DNA from: Burkholderiales bacterium RIFCSPLOWO2_12_FULL_61_40
GTDB lineage: Bacteria; Pseudomonadota; Gammaproteobacteria; Burkholderiales; Burkholderiaceae_C
Assembly: GCA_001770935.1 (NCBI GenBank)
Contig: MESI01000085.1
Span: 1 to 64,000 of the forward strand
DNA: 64,000 bases
Reading direction: 5' to 3'
A model generated the notes under the pieces. That model was not told the origin of the DNA. It ran no database searches and saw only the letters and a program-made list of their open reading frames with translations. Shown piece by piece: positions 15,613-24,324 of the stretch (position 1 is the stretch's first letter; the number at the start of each line of letters is the position of its first letter). Position numbers and translations under genes: made by a program.

Positions 15613-15906
15613 ATGACTGCCCCAGACACCCCCACCCTCTTTACCGCCCGCACCGAGCCCGAAGGCCTGCAAGTGGACGCCTGGTCGAACGAGCCTTTGC
15701 TAATTTCCCTGGAAATGGGCGGCAGCAACTGGCCCAGCTCCTGCCGCAACGGCACCTGCCGTACCTGCATCGGCCAGCTCCAAAGCGGCCAGGTGCGCTA
15801 TGAGATGGAATGGCCCGGCCTGAGCGCCGAAGAAAAAGCCGAAGGCTACGTGCTGCCTTGCGTGGCCTTTCCCTGCTCCGACGTCGTACTCAGCCAAGGC
15901 TATTGA
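15613..15906 (+). CDS. 2Fe-2S plant-type ferredoxin
   Basis: 97 residues. CRNGTCRTC (about residues 44-52) plus a later LPC (about 83-85) give the four cluster cysteines, spaced as in the single-domain ferredoxins of Comamonadaceae. It carries electrons in the cytosol. No oxygenase or reductase gene is adjacent, so the partner is unknown. The DUF924 gene follows 24 bp later and may be cotranscribed. Confidence 0.85.
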   Translation: MTAPDTPTLFTARTEPEGLQVDAWSNEPLLISLEMGGSNWPSSCRNGTCRTCIGQLQSGQVRYEMEWPGLSAEEKAEGYVLPCVAFPCSDVVLSQGY

Positions 15907-15930
15907 AACAACCCCTACCGTGAGGCCCGT

Positions 15931-16470
15931 ATGCAAACCAAAGACATCATCCATTTCTGGTTTGAAGAACTGACCGACAAGCAGCGCTTTGCCAAAGACG
16001 AGGTGCTGGATGCTGCCATGCGGGTGCGCTTTGGCGCCACTGTGCAGGCGGCCGCGCAGGGGGAACTGTTTGAGTGGCGAAGCACCGCGCGGGGCCGCCT
16101 GGCCGAAATCCTGGTGCTGGACCAGTTTTCACGCAATATTTACCGGGGCACGCCAGCCGCGTTTGCACAAGACCCGCAAGCGCTGTTGCTGGCGCAGGAG
16201 TTGGTGGCCAGCGGCCAGGACCAGTCCCTGCCTCTGGTGCAACGCAGCTTTGCCTACATGCCCTATATGCACAGCGAATCGCTGGCGATCCATGCGCAGG
16301 CGGTGCAGCTTTTCTCACAACCGGGCATGGAAGGCACACTGGCCTTTGAGCTGCGCCACAAAGCCATCATTGCGCAGTTTGGGCGCTACCCGCACCGCAA
16401 CGCAATTTTGGGCCGGGCGTCCACCGTGCAGGAGCAGGTGTTTTTGGAGCAGCCCGGTTCGTCGTTTTAA
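15931..16470 (+). CDS. DUF924 family protein
   Basis: 179 residues. IIHFWFEELTDKQRFAKD, LILDQF-type LVLDQFSRNIYRGTPAAFA, and FAYMPYMHSESLAIH are the conserved blocks of DUF924, a TPR-like helical fold found in bacteria and eukaryotes. No biochemical function is established. GRYPHRNAILGRAST near the end is also conserved. Probably in a transcript with the ferredoxin. Confidence 0.88.
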   Translation: MQTKDIIHFWFEELTDKQRFAKDEVLDAAMRVRFGATVQAAAQGELFEWRSTARGRLAEILVLDQFSRNIYRGTPAAFAQDPQALLLAQELVASGQDQSLPLVQRSFAYMPYMHSESLAIHAQAVQLFSQPGMEGTLAFELRHKAIIAQFGRYPHRNAILGRASTVQEQVFLEQPGSSF

Positions 16471-16499
16471 GCCCCCTGCCCGCGCTCCAAAAGCGTGGC

Positions 16500-17864
16500 T
16501 TAAGAAAGCAGCACGGGCAGATACCGGACCAGCAGACCTGCGGCCCCGCACGCCGCCAGCAAAGGCATCACCCCCAGCTTGAAGCGAAACAGGGCCACTG
16601 CGGCGCCCACCACCATCAGAGCCGACACCCAGTCGAACGGCCCGGCCAGGCCCTGGCGCCACAGCACATGGAAGGCGAAGAACAGGGCCAGATTCAGAAT
16701 CACCCCCACCACGGCGGCGGTAATGGCCGTGAGCGGCGCGGTGAATTTCAAATTGCCGTGGGTGGACTCGATGAACGGCCCGCCCGCCAAGATGAAAACA
16801 AAGGAGGGCAAGAAGGTAAAAAAGGTCACCACCGTCGCCGCCAGAGCGGCCCCCAGAAACAGCGCCTCCGGCCCCAGCACCGCCTTGACCCAGCCGCCCA
16901 CAAACCCGACAAACGCCACCACCATGATCAGCGGCCCCGGCGTGGTTTCACCCAGGGCCAGGCCGTCGATCATCTGCGTGGCCGTCAGCCAGTGGTGCTG
17001 CTCCACCGCACCCTGGTACACATAGGGCAGCACGGCATAAGCGCCACCGAAGGTCAGCAGCGCGGCCTTGGTGAAGAACCATCCCATCTGGGTGAGCGCG
17101 CCGTCCAGGCCACTGGTGCCCACCAACACGGCCATGGCCGCCAGCCACAGCCCCAGGCCCACGCCAAGCACGGCGAACAGGTTCCTGCGGGAAAACACCG
17201 CATGCGCCGGGGTGGGCGTGCGGTCGTCGATCAGCGCCGGGCCATAGTCCCCTTGGGCCGCCCCGTAGCCACCGCCCAGCGCAAACACCTGGGGCGCCAG
17301 GCGCCCACCAAAATGCCCCAGCAGCCCCGCCACCAGCACGATGAGCGGAAACGGCAGCTTCAGCGCAAAAATGCCCACAAAAGCCGCCGCCGCAATGCCC
17401 CACAGCCAGCCATTCTTCAAGGCGCGGCTGCCAATGCGGTGCGCCGCATGCAGCACCAGCGCCGTCACGGCGGGCTTGAGCCCAAAGAAGATGCCCGCCA
17501 CCAGCGGCAGCGAACCAAACGCCAGGTAAATCCAGGAGAGCGCCACCAGAATGAACAGCGACGGCAGCACAAACAGGCCCCCCGCCACAATGCCGCCCCA
17601 TGACCGGTGCATCAGCCAGCCAATGTAGGTGGCGAGCTGCTGCGCCTCGGGGCCGGGCAGCACCATGCAGTAGTTCAGCGCATGCAAAAAGCGCTTCTCG
17701 CTGATCCAGCGGCGCCGCTCCACCAGCTCGGTGTGCATGATGGCAATCTGCCCCGCCGGGCCGCCAAAACTGATAAAGCCCAGCTTGAGCCAGAACCAGA
17801 AAGCCTGCATAAAACCCACGGGCGCGGGCGGCGCCAGGGTGTCGGTAGGGGTGGCGGGGTTCAT
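16500..17864 (-). CDS. chrA: Chromate efflux transporter ChrA
   Basis: 454 residues, long-chain ChrA with two CHR domains, each of about six helices. FGGPAGQIAIMHTELVERRR and LPGPEAQQLATYIGW define the first domain; FFTKAALLTFGGAYAVLPYV and LGETTPGPLIMVVAFVGFVG define the second. It extrudes chromate by proton-motive force. Its start overlaps the chrB stop by 4 bp, so translation is coupled. Confidence 0.93.
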   Translation of the reverse strand: MNPATPTDTLAPPAPVGFMQAFWFWLKLGFISFGGPAGQIAIMHTELVERRRWISEKRFLHALNYCMVLPGPEAQQLATYIGWLMHRSWGGIVAGGLFVLPSLFILVALSWIYLAFGSLPLVAGIFFGLKPAVTALVLHAAHRIGSRALKNGWLWGIAAAAFVGIFALKLPFPLIVLVAGLLGHFGGRLAPQVFALGGGYGAAQGDYGPALIDDRTPTPAHAVFSRRNLFAVLGVGLGLWLAAMAVLVGTSGLDGALTQMGWFFTKAALLTFGGAYAVLPYVYQGAVEQHHWLTATQMIDGLALGETTPGPLIMVVAFVGFVGGWVKAVLGPEALFLGAALAATVVTFFTFLPSFVFILAGGPFIESTHGNLKFTAPLTAITAAVVGVILNLALFFAFHVLWRQGLAGPFDWVSALMVVGAAVALFRFKLGVMPLLAACGAAGLLVRYLPVLLS

Positions 17865-18799
17865 GGCTTGGGGTCTTTCTCAAAAGCGGCCAAAAGGCCA
17901 TCGAACACGGCACTTGCCACGATGAACAGTTGGTCGTCGTCGGCAATGGCCGCACACATGCCCGCCAGCACACGCTCCACCCCGCTGGCCTCGGGCGGCT
18001 CGATGCCGCCCACATCCAGAAAATGCACCAGCGCACCCAGGCGCAGCAGTGCCAGGGTTTCCAGGCCAAAACTGGCCAGCAGCACCTCGAAGGTCACCTT
18101 GGCGCCCACATGGGAAAAGCGCGCGCCATCAAAGTCAAAGCCCAGTGCGTCCGGCGGGCAGTCCGCCGGGTCGGCCAGCCACAACAACTGGGCCTGCGGG
18201 TCAATGTGGCGGCGCACCAGCCAGGCGCAGGCCAGGCGGTCCGCCCAGGGGCGGCTGCGCGTGGCCCACACGCGGCCCTGGTAGTCGGCCCGTTGCAAGC
18301 GGGCAATGGCGCTGGCAGGCATGGCACTGGGTTCGTTGGGAGACAGGGCCTGGTGAACCTGCGCCTCCAGCTCGGCCAGGGCGTGGGCGGCTTGCTTTTG
18401 CGCTTCGCCAGGAAAAAAATCCAACGCCACCCACTGGGAAAAAGCCTTGCGCAGCTTGCGCACCTGCTTGAGGGACTCGGCGGCCGTGTCGGGCTGCAGC
18501 TGCGCGCGGCACGCGGCCATGTCGGCCAGCAACGGGGCAAAGTCCGCGCTGCGGTCAAACAGCGGCACAAAGTCATACGGTGCCACCGACTCCAGCCCCA
18601 ACTGGTAGGCGCTGCCGCCATGGGCCAGCACGTCCTCGGCAATCTCCGCCAGCCGCGCCTGGGTGTCGGGCGTGGCCGGAATCAGGTACACCCCATCCCG
18701 CAGCACCGCCGCCCCCGAACCCTTAAGCCCCCGCCACGCCCGCATACGCGCCGTGGTGTTTTCGGTGGGCAGGGATGTAATTAGTAGAGTCCATGACAT
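17861..18799 (-). CDS. chrB: Chromate resistance protein ChrB
   Basis: 312 residues with two parts: an N-terminal regulatory domain (TARMRAWRGLKGSGAAVLRD, GVYLIP) and a C-terminal ChrB domain (TRSRPWADRLACAWLVRRHI, LGFDFDGARFSHVGAKVTFE). ChrB senses chromate and controls or supports chrA. It is the first gene of a chrBA operon. A minus-oriented Rep-A lies 89 bp upstream of its start. Confidence 0.9.
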   Translation of the reverse strand: MSWTLLITSLPTENTTARMRAWRGLKGSGAAVLRDGVYLIPATPDTQARLAEIAEDVLAHGGSAYQLGLESVAPYDFVPLFDRSADFAPLLADMAACRAQLQPDTAAESLKQVRKLRKAFSQWVALDFFPGEAQKQAAHALAELEAQVHQALSPNEPSAMPASAIARLQRADYQGRVWATRSRPWADRLACAWLVRRHIDPQAQLLWLADPADCPPDALGFDFDGARFSHVGAKVTFEVLLASFGLETLALLRLGALVHFLDVGGIEPPEASGVERVLAGMCAAIADDDQLFIVASAVFDGLLAAFEKDPKP

Positions 18800-18887
18800 A
18801 TTTGTATATTATTCTACAAATATTGTTTGGCAAGTGCGATTGGATGCAGACCACGGCGACTTCGCTTTTTCCCGGAAGATGTAAGCG

Positions 18888-18943
18888 AAATATGGCTTTC
18901 GCCCGCGTAGAACATGCGCAAGCAGCTACTAAAAATATAGCAA
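18888..18943 (-). repeat. Rep-A copy 11
   Basis: Reverse orientation: GCCCGCG, ATGCGCAAGCAGCTACT, ATATAGCAA. It lies 89 bp upstream of chrB and reads toward it. Confidence 0.8.
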
Positions 18944-18965
18944 TAGCAGGAGCAGGGTTGTGCGG

Positions 18966-19069
18966 GCCGAAGACCCTGGGGTAGATGGCTCCGCTCATGT
19001 CCCCCGGTCCGGGCTGCGCCCGGTCCTCCTCCTTTACTTCGCTGCACCATCCACCCCAGGGTCTTCGGC
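18966..19069 (+). repeat. Rep-C copy 1, long hairpin with conserved loop
   Basis: Arms 18966-18988 and 19047-19069 pair at 22 of 23 positions. The 58-nt loop contains a second perfect stem CCGGGC-TGC-GCCCGG and the strings TCCTCCTCCTTTACTTCGCT and ATGTCCCCCG. The loop matches the reverse complement of the loop in copy 2, while the arms do not match. Confidence 0.8.
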
Positions 19070-19135
19070 AGCCAGCGGTGTTGGTAGTGGCTGCATGAAT
19101 ACCTGTGAATACCTGTGCATACCAACCATGTTGGC

Positions 19136-19233
19136 GGACTGGGGACGCAGTGGCGTTCAGCGCAGTGAGGTTAAGGAGGAGCCCGCAGGGCGGGGGACAC
19201 GAACGGAGCTGAGCGCCACTGCGTCCCCAGTCC
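19136..19233 (-). repeat. Rep-C copy 2, long hairpin with conserved loop
   Basis: Perfect 20-bp arms 19136-19155 and 19214-19233. The loop, read on the minus strand, has GCTCCG, GTGTCCCCCG, an inner stem GCCC-TGC-GGGC, CTCCTCCTTAACCTCACTGC, aligning with copy 1. Its orientation is opposite to copy 1. Confidence 0.8.
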
Positions 19234-19270
19234 CGAAGTGCCAGAGGCCCCCGGTGTGTCAACACTCATC

Positions 19271-19396
19271 TCAACGGTTCTGAAATTCGCCCCAGCGTAC
19301 CAACCACCGCAGCACATCCGCCATCCCGTAGGCCGCCGACACCACCACGGCCACACCGATCACCCACACAATCGAGATCAATGCTTTGTTGCTCAT
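19271..19396 (-). CDS. Small single-pass membrane protein
   Basis: 41 residues: MSNKALISIVWVIGVAVVV, then AAYGMADVLRWLVRWGEF. One membrane helix spans about residues 6-24, followed by an amphipathic basic/aromatic tail. GAGGAG sits 9 bp before this ATG; the longer in-frame reading upstream lacks a ribosome site. No family is recognised. Confidence 0.5.
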   Translation of the reverse strand: MSNKALISIVWVIGVAVVVSAAYGMADVLRWLVRWGEFQNR

Positions 19397-19554
19397 GGCG
19401 TGCTCCTCATGTTGGCCTTGTTGTTCCTTCACATATCGGCCAACGCAGGCGCTTACGTAGGGGTGTTGTGGGAAAACGCCCGTTGGTTCGAGTCCACCGC
19501 GTTGTCGCGTTGCGGCACATGCCCGCTGACCAAGGCGGCCATCCACTCCCGGCC

Positions 19555-19626
19555 ACTTCGCTACGCCAGCACTTTATGGCGGCGTTTGGAACCACGCCTT
19601 CGGCCTACCGAAAACAGTTTCAGTGA
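19555..19626 (+). pseudogene. C-terminal relic of a GlxA/AraC-family regulator
   Basis: These 72 bases encode TSLRQHFMAAFGTTPSAYRK plus QFQ and a stop, the typical end of the second helix-turn-helix of GlxA-type AraC regulators. The upstream reading frame does not continue the family (no LARRAGMSPRTLARRF-like block), so only the last 23 codons survive. The rest of 19397-19711 shows no other gene. Confidence 0.65.
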
Positions 19627-19711
19627 GGGCGGGCGCGCTTGAAATTTCGCAATGCCGTGGTGGCGCGGCGATTTCAAAATGCACTGCCACAGCACACAAG
19701 GGACCACCGCA

Positions 19712-20128
19712 GTGAAAAAAATCAGGGGCCTCATCGTCCTGGCCACGGCCCTGCTCTGCACCGGTGGTGAGCTTTGGGCCGCGTGGTTTCAGGTCTATGC
19801 AGACTCCACACTGACCTACTACGTTGACCCCAACTCCGCCCGCAGAGTGGGTGCCAGGGTGAAACTTTCCGATTTGATTGACTACAAGCAAACCCAAATC
19901 ACCACAGGCCTAAGCCCGTATTTGTCGATGCAAACGCAATCGGAATTTGACTGCGAGCAAGAGGTGACGCGGTGGCTTTACGCCTCCTTCCACCGGGACC
20001 ATATGGGCAGTGGCGCTTTGGTGCAGCTCGCCGCCAACCCCAATCCAGATTCGCAATGGCTCACCATTGGGCCCGGCACCCTGGGAGAAGTTCGGTGGAC
20101 GTTTGCCTGCATTCAGTTGCGCTGGTAG
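19712..20128 (+). CDS. Surface-adhesin E-like secreted protein
   Basis: 138 residues from a GTG start: VKKIRGLIVLATALLCTGG is a signal peptide. The mature part has YYVDPNSARRVGARVKLSDL, SEFDCEQEVTRWLYASFH, MGSGALV and a final ACIQLRW, the layout of the Adhesin_E-like family with a probable disulfide between the FDC and FAC cysteines. It is envelope-exposed. An upstream ATG at 19652 would bury the signal peptide, so GTG is preferred. Confidence 0.7.
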   Translation: MKKIRGLIVLATALLCTGGELWAAWFQVYADSTLTYYVDPNSARRVGARVKLSDLIDYKQTQITTGLSPYLSMQTQSEFDCEQEVTRWLYASFHRDHMGSGALVQLAANPNPDSQWLTIGPGTLGEVRWTFACIQLRW

Positions 20129-20199
20129 TGCGCAGGCCTTGCGCTGCCGTGTAAGCTCCACCACCGTCTGCAATTTTCTGAAGCACCGAAGGAATTCAC

Positions 20200-20787
20200 T
20201 TGAAACCCCCAAAATTGGCCCTTTCCCTCTTCGCCGCACTCACCCTGCTGGCAGGCGGCTGTTCACAGCAATCGTCTACGGACACCGCCACAACAACCGC
20301 CACCAAACCAGCCCAGCCCTATGAAGCCGTGGCAGCCCAAGGCAAGGGGTTTACCGTAGGGGCGGTCATGAGCGCCAACACGGTGTATGTGCTGTTTGAC
20401 CCCCAATGTCCGCACTGCGGCCACCTGTGGGAAGCCTCGGTGCCGCTGCTCAAAAAAGTGAAGTTCGTCTGGATACCGGTCGCCATCATGGGTGGAAAAA
20501 GCACCCCCCAGGGCGCCGCCTTGCTGGCCGCGGCCAACCCGGCGGAACTGATGGCCGAGCACGAAAAATCGGTGTTGGCGGGCACGGGTGGCATTGCCGC
20601 ATCGGCCAATATACCGGCCGAGCTGGAACAGGCCATCCAGAAAAACACCCAGTTGTTCAACAGCCTGGGCGTCGATTCGGTGCCCTACATCCTGGCCCGC
20701 AATACACGCACCGGCCAGGTGGTCACCAACAATGGCGCCTTGAGCACGCCCGCGCTGGCCGAGTTTTTAGGGCTTGAGCAGCCCTGA
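20200..20787 (+). CDS. DsbC/DsbG-like thioredoxin-fold lipoprotein
   Basis: 195 residues from TTG, with AAGGA upstream. A lipoprotein signal (LTLLAGGC, lipid Cys at about residue 22) is followed by a thioredoxin fold: VLFDPQCPHCGHLWEA gives the CPHC redox pair and VDSVPYILAR the cis-proline. The dimerisation domain of DsbC is absent. It should act as a periplasmic thiol isomerase or reductase anchored to a membrane. Confidence 0.83.
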   Translation: MKPPKLALSLFAALTLLAGGCSQQSSTDTATTTATKPAQPYEAVAAQGKGFTVGAVMSANTVYVLFDPQCPHCGHLWEASVPLLKKVKFVWIPVAIMGGKSTPQGAALLAAANPAELMAEHEKSVLAGTGGIAASANIPAELEQAIQKNTQLFNSLGVDSVPYILARNTRTGQVVTNNGALSTPALAEFLGLEQP

Positions 20788-20822
20788 GTGATCCGGTAGC
20801 CCGATGGGGCAAGCGCAAGCTA

Positions 20823-20880
20823 TTGCTATACTTTTGGTAGCTGCTTGCGCTTATTCCATAAGGGCTAGATGTACTTTAGG
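20823..20880 (+). repeat. Rep-A copy 12
   Basis: TTGCTATACTTTTGGTAGC, TGCTTGCGCTTATTCC, AGGGCTAGA. It lies between convergent genes, and its right end contains the stop codon of the hydrolase at 20876. Confidence 0.85.
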
Positions 20881-21736
20881 CCTTTGACAATCGCTTGTTT
20901 AACCAGCCCAGAATGTCGCTAAAAATCTGGGTGCGATTGAGTTCATTGAAGTTTTCGTGGAAGTTTTGCGGGTAGACGTGGATCTCCAGCAGCTTCTGTG
21001 GAATGGTTTTGAGCATGGCCTGCCCGGCTTGTGCGTCGGCCAGCTTGTCGTCCCCAGCCACCACGGCAAACACGGGATGGGTCCACGCGGAGAGCTTACC
21101 CACCAGCGCCGATTGGGCGCCCAGCAAAGCGGCGGCAAACCGGAACGTCACTTCGGTGGCCCGGATATGGTCTTTTTCGTCGGCAAAGTGCCGTGCGGTG
21201 ATGGCCGGGTCGTGGGTCAGAAAACGGGTCAAGGACTCCAGCGGCACTTTCATCTTCGGAAAGGCCTTGGCCAGTGAATCCGAGAACCACACCAGCACTT
21301 TGGGCACCTTGACGGCGTTGACGTAGTACGGCGAGGACAGCACAAAACCTTTGATATCGCGGTCTTTGGCAAAGCGCCCCAGTTCCAGGTGGGTGGCAAT
21401 CAAGGCCCCCATGGAGTGCCCCATGACAAAGATCGGCAGACCGGGGTAGGTGGTTTTGACCCACTTCAAAAACAGCTCGGCATCATTGAGAAAGCTGTCA
21501 AAACCGGGAATATCGACGCGCTTTTGGCCATCGTGCCCGCACATGTCAAAACTGACCGTGGCAAAGCCATGTTCGCGAAAAAACAGGGCCGGCGTGACAT
21601 AGTCACCCGCATGCGCCATGCCGCCGTGGATGGCCAGGATGACGGCGCGGGGGCGTTCGGGGGCCCAGATATGGATCGGGCGTTGGACCTGATCGCTGCA
21701 TGGCAGTGTGGCCAGTTTGTCTTCTGAAAATCGCAT
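20876..21736 (-). CDS. Alpha/beta hydrolase (monoglyceride-lipase-like)
   Basis: 286 residues. VILAIHGGMAHAGDY is the oxyanion loop, GHSMGALIA (about residues 108-116) the nucleophile elbow, VVAGDDKLAD the acid region, and NFHENFNE the histidine. This is the serine aminopeptidase S33/Hydrolase_4 family, acting on acylglycerols or similar esters. The last codons and stop fall inside Rep-A copy 12. Confidence 0.83.
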   Translation of the reverse strand: MRFSEDKLATLPCSDQVQRPIHIWAPERPRAVILAIHGGMAHAGDYVTPALFFREHGFATVSFDMCGHDGQKRVDIPGFDSFLNDAELFLKWVKTTYPGLPIFVMGHSMGALIATHLELGRFAKDRDIKGFVLSSPYYVNAVKVPKVLVWFSDSLAKAFPKMKVPLESLTRFLTHDPAITARHFADEKDHIRATEVTFRFAAALLGAQSALVGKLSAWTHPVFAVVAGDDKLADAQAGQAMLKTIPQKLLEIHVYPQNFHENFNELNRTQIFSDILGWLNKRLSKA

Positions 21737-21778
21737 GGTTCACCCGAAGTTGTACGTTGAAGAAGGGGGGAGACGGTA

Positions 21779-22666
21779 TTACCGATCAGAACCGCGCGCG
21801 TCGGCGTGGCCTTGCAGCAGCTTCACCATGGCGGGCAAAGCGGCTTCTTGTGCAACGCCCAGCGCTGTTTCGTTTTCAAAAGCCTGGTCCACCGTAATGC
21901 CGCCGCTGGCGATGAACAGCTCCACCGCCAACTGGTCACCACGGCGAATGGCGGCAAAAAACTGCGCCTGGCTGAAGTACTGCAAGCCCATGGCGGTGAG
22001 TTCCTTGCGCGCATCCAGCGAAGACCAAAATACCGGGGCTGCGGGCGCGGGCGCTGTCTCGGACTCCGATCCCGCAGCACCCGTTGGCGTGGCAACAGTG
22101 GCGCCAGAAGGCTTGGGTGCGGCTCTGGGGTCGGTTTTTCTGCGTGGAACCCGGTTTTCATCGAGCAAGGTCTCGATGTGGGCAAACACCTCAAAACGGG
22201 AAAACGGCTTTTTCATAAAGTCGTCTGCCCCGATGCGGTTGGCATAGAACTGTTCGGTGGCATGTTCATTGCCACTGATCATGATGACCGGAATATGCTG
22301 GGTGGTAGGGTCTTTGCGGATCACCCGCAAGGCACCAAAACCGTTCATGCCCGGCAACACAATATCGAGGAATACCAAATCAGGCTGTTCTTCGGCGATC
22401 ATGGCCAGGCCTTTTTCTGCGTCCGGCGCTTCCCGGGTGGCGTATCCGGCGGAGCGCAGTATCTTGCGCAAAACCGCAACCACCGTGGCCGAGTCGTCAA
22501 TGATGAGTGCCTTGGCACCCCGGTTCGCATTTTTGCGCTTGCGGCTTCGGCGGTCCACCGCATCCGGCCCCCCCCCGCCGCCTTCAGGCAACGCGGCCCC
22601 GACCGCCTTGGCTTGCGGTGCCACAGTCTTCTTGGATATGCCCCAGAATCGGTCAAAAATACCCAT
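21779..22666 (-). CDS. Response regulator with ankyrin-like C-terminal module
   Basis: 295 residues: a basic linker, a CheY-type receiver at about residues 50-170 (IIDDSATV, phosphoacceptor in LVFLDIVLPG, KKPFS), an Ala/Pro linker, then 80 residues starting LDARKELTAMGLQYFSQAQF with DQLAVELFIASGGITVDQAF, which resembles ankyrin repeats. No kinase is adjacent. The output is probably protein binding rather than DNA binding. Confidence 0.82.
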   Translation of the reverse strand: MGIFDRFWGISKKTVAPQAKAVGAALPEGGGGGPDAVDRRSRKRKNANRGAKALIIDDSATVVAVLRKILRSAGYATREAPDAEKGLAMIAEEQPDLVFLDIVLPGMNGFGALRVIRKDPTTQHIPVIMISGNEHATEQFYANRIGADDFMKKPFSRFEVFAHIETLLDENRVPRRKTDPRAAPKPSGATVATPTGAAGSESETAPAPAAPVFWSSLDARKELTAMGLQYFSQAQFFAAIRRGDQLAVELFIASGGITVDQAFENETALGVAQEAALPAMVKLLQGHADARGSDR

Positions 22667-22784
22667 GTAGTGCCCAGAGTGATTGGTGAAGGGGCAGGCA
22701 ACCGAAGTTGCCTGCCATCAAGACAGCCGCTGATTTTGCACGAGGTTATGGACAAAAAATAGACTAAATATCCGAAAGAACGCA

Positions 22785-24245
22785 TCACCCCCGCTGCTGG
22801 CCTGCCAGTGTGCCCAGGCTTTTGATGCCCTGCTCCATTTCCCGCCCCCAAGGGCGCCCGATATTGAGCCGCATGTAGTTCGAAAACTTCGGAGTGGCTG
22901 AAAACAGCACCCCCGGTGTGAACGCAATGCCCAGCCCGACCGATTGGCGCAGCAGGGCCAGGGCGTCGATGTGGCTGGGCAGCTCGATCCACAGCCACCA
23001 GCCGCCGGCCGGGCTCACCACCTGGGTGCCTGCCGGGAAGTGCAGGCGCACCGCCTCCAGCGCCAGGGGCACGTTGGCGCCCAGGCGCTCGCGCAGCTTG
23101 CGCAAGTGCGAGGGTAGCGCCCCCGCCTTCATGAACTCGGCCAGCACCGTCTGCTCAAACAAGGGGGTCACCAGCGAGTGGCTGAGCTTCAGGGATTCAA
23201 TACGCGCCTGGTAGCGCCCCCCGGCAATCCAGCCCAGGCGAAACGCGGGGGCCACACTTTTGCTGCACGAGCCGCAGTAAATGACCCGGCCCTGGCGGTC
23301 CCAGGCCTTCACGGGCTGCGGGCGCTCGTGTTCATTTTCTTGCGCGTGGGACAAGTCGCCAAAGACATCGTCTTCGATCAAGGCAATGTCGTGCTGCTCC
23401 ACCAGTTTCAGCAGACGCCGCTTGTTTTTCTCGGTCATGGCACAACCCAGCGGGTTCTGGAAGTTGGGCATGGCCACCACCGCGCGCACGCCGCTGTGGT
23501 GCTCCAGCGCGTACTCCAGCGCCTCCAGGCTGATACCGGCGCCGGGCACACAAGGCACCTCCACGGCCTTGAGGCCCAGGTTCTCTATCATCTGCAGCAG
23601 CCCAAAATACACGGGCGACTCCACAATGACCGCATCTCCAGGCTGTGCCACGGCGCGCAGGGCCACATTCAGCGCCTCGGTGCTGCCGTTGGTCACCAAC
23701 AGGTCTTGCGGCTGCAGGTCTACCCCGCAACGCGCCAGACCGTTGATCAACTCCGCCTTCAAGGCCGGTAACCCAGTGCCCGTAGGGTAGGTGCCAATGG
23801 CAGCAGGGTTGCTGCGCAGCACCCGCTGACCGATACGCGCCAGCGCTTCACAGGGGTACCACTCGGGCGCCGCATTGGCCAGATGCAGGGGCAAGTGCAG
23901 CGGCTGCGCAGTCAGGGAATACAGCTGGGTCATACGGTGCTGCAAGGACACCAGCTTGTCATACTCCACCGGCTTCTGGCTGTCGGCGGCGCTGCTGGTC
24001 TGCGCGGCGGCGCACCGGCTGGCCTGCTGTGCCTTCCAGTCGGCCACAAACATGCCGGATTTGGAACGGGCCTGCACAAAACCCAGGGTCTCCAGGTGGC
24101 GGTAACAACGCGTGGTGGTGGACACGCTCACCCCCTGCGCCGCCGCATACTGGCGCACGGAGGGCAGGCGCTCCCCCATCCGATAACGGTCGGCCTGGAT
24201 GTCTTGCACCAGGCGCTCGGCCAGCTCAAGGTAACTGTGCTGCAT
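22785..24245 (-). CDS. MocR/PdxR-type GntR regulator with aminotransferase domain
   Basis: 486 residues. The N-terminal winged helix (LPSVRQYAAAQGVSVSTTTR) is joined to a fold-type I aminotransferase domain; the PLP lysine lies in YCGSCSKSVAPAFRLGW. MocR regulators sense PLP and amino compounds and often control the divergent gene. It is divergent from benE with 79 bp between starts, holding a 7-bp inverted repeat. Confidence 0.88.
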   Translation of the reverse strand: MQHSYLELAERLVQDIQADRYRMGERLPSVRQYAAAQGVSVSTTTRCYRHLETLGFVQARSKSGMFVADWKAQQASRCAAAQTSSAADSQKPVEYDKLVSLQHRMTQLYSLTAQPLHLPLHLANAAPEWYPCEALARIGQRVLRSNPAAIGTYPTGTGLPALKAELINGLARCGVDLQPQDLLVTNGSTEALNVALRAVAQPGDAVIVESPVYFGLLQMIENLGLKAVEVPCVPGAGISLEALEYALEHHSGVRAVVAMPNFQNPLGCAMTEKNKRRLLKLVEQHDIALIEDDVFGDLSHAQENEHERPQPVKAWDRQGRVIYCGSCSKSVAPAFRLGWIAGGRYQARIESLKLSHSLVTPLFEQTVLAEFMKAGALPSHLRKLRERLGANVPLALEAVRLHFPAGTQVVSPAGGWWLWIELPSHIDALALLRQSVGLGIAFTPGVLFSATPKFSNYMRLNIGRPWGREMEQGIKSLGTLAGQQRG

Positions 24246-24246
24246 G

Positions 24247-24271
24247 ACAGATGGAATTTTTTAACATCTGT
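24247..24271 (-). promoter_or_regulatory. Inverted-repeat operator between mocR-like gene and benE
   Basis: ACAGATG at 24247-24253 and CATCTGT at 24265-24271 form perfect 7-bp arms with an 11-bp AT-rich spacer, directly before the MocR-like start codon. The position fits autorepression and control of benE. Confidence 0.55.
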
Positions 24272-24324
24272 ACAGCATAAGGCAGCCACCTTCTGACGGC
24301 AAATGGCGCGAATCTGCGGGCACC

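Noticed and set aside
18960-19265. Minus-strand open frames spanning the Rep-C hairpins
   Set aside because: The translations arise from the palindromic repeats and are a typical source of false gene calls.
19480-19500. tRNA gene or 3' tRNA fragment (T-loop-like GGTTCGAGTCC)
   Set aside because: No acceptor stem, D-arm or anticodon arm can be folded around it; the flanking T-stem pairs poorly.
19238-19642. Open frame of 134 codons on the plus strand
   Set aside because: No ribosome site or protein-like composition; it overlaps the small membrane protein and the GlxA relic in another frame.
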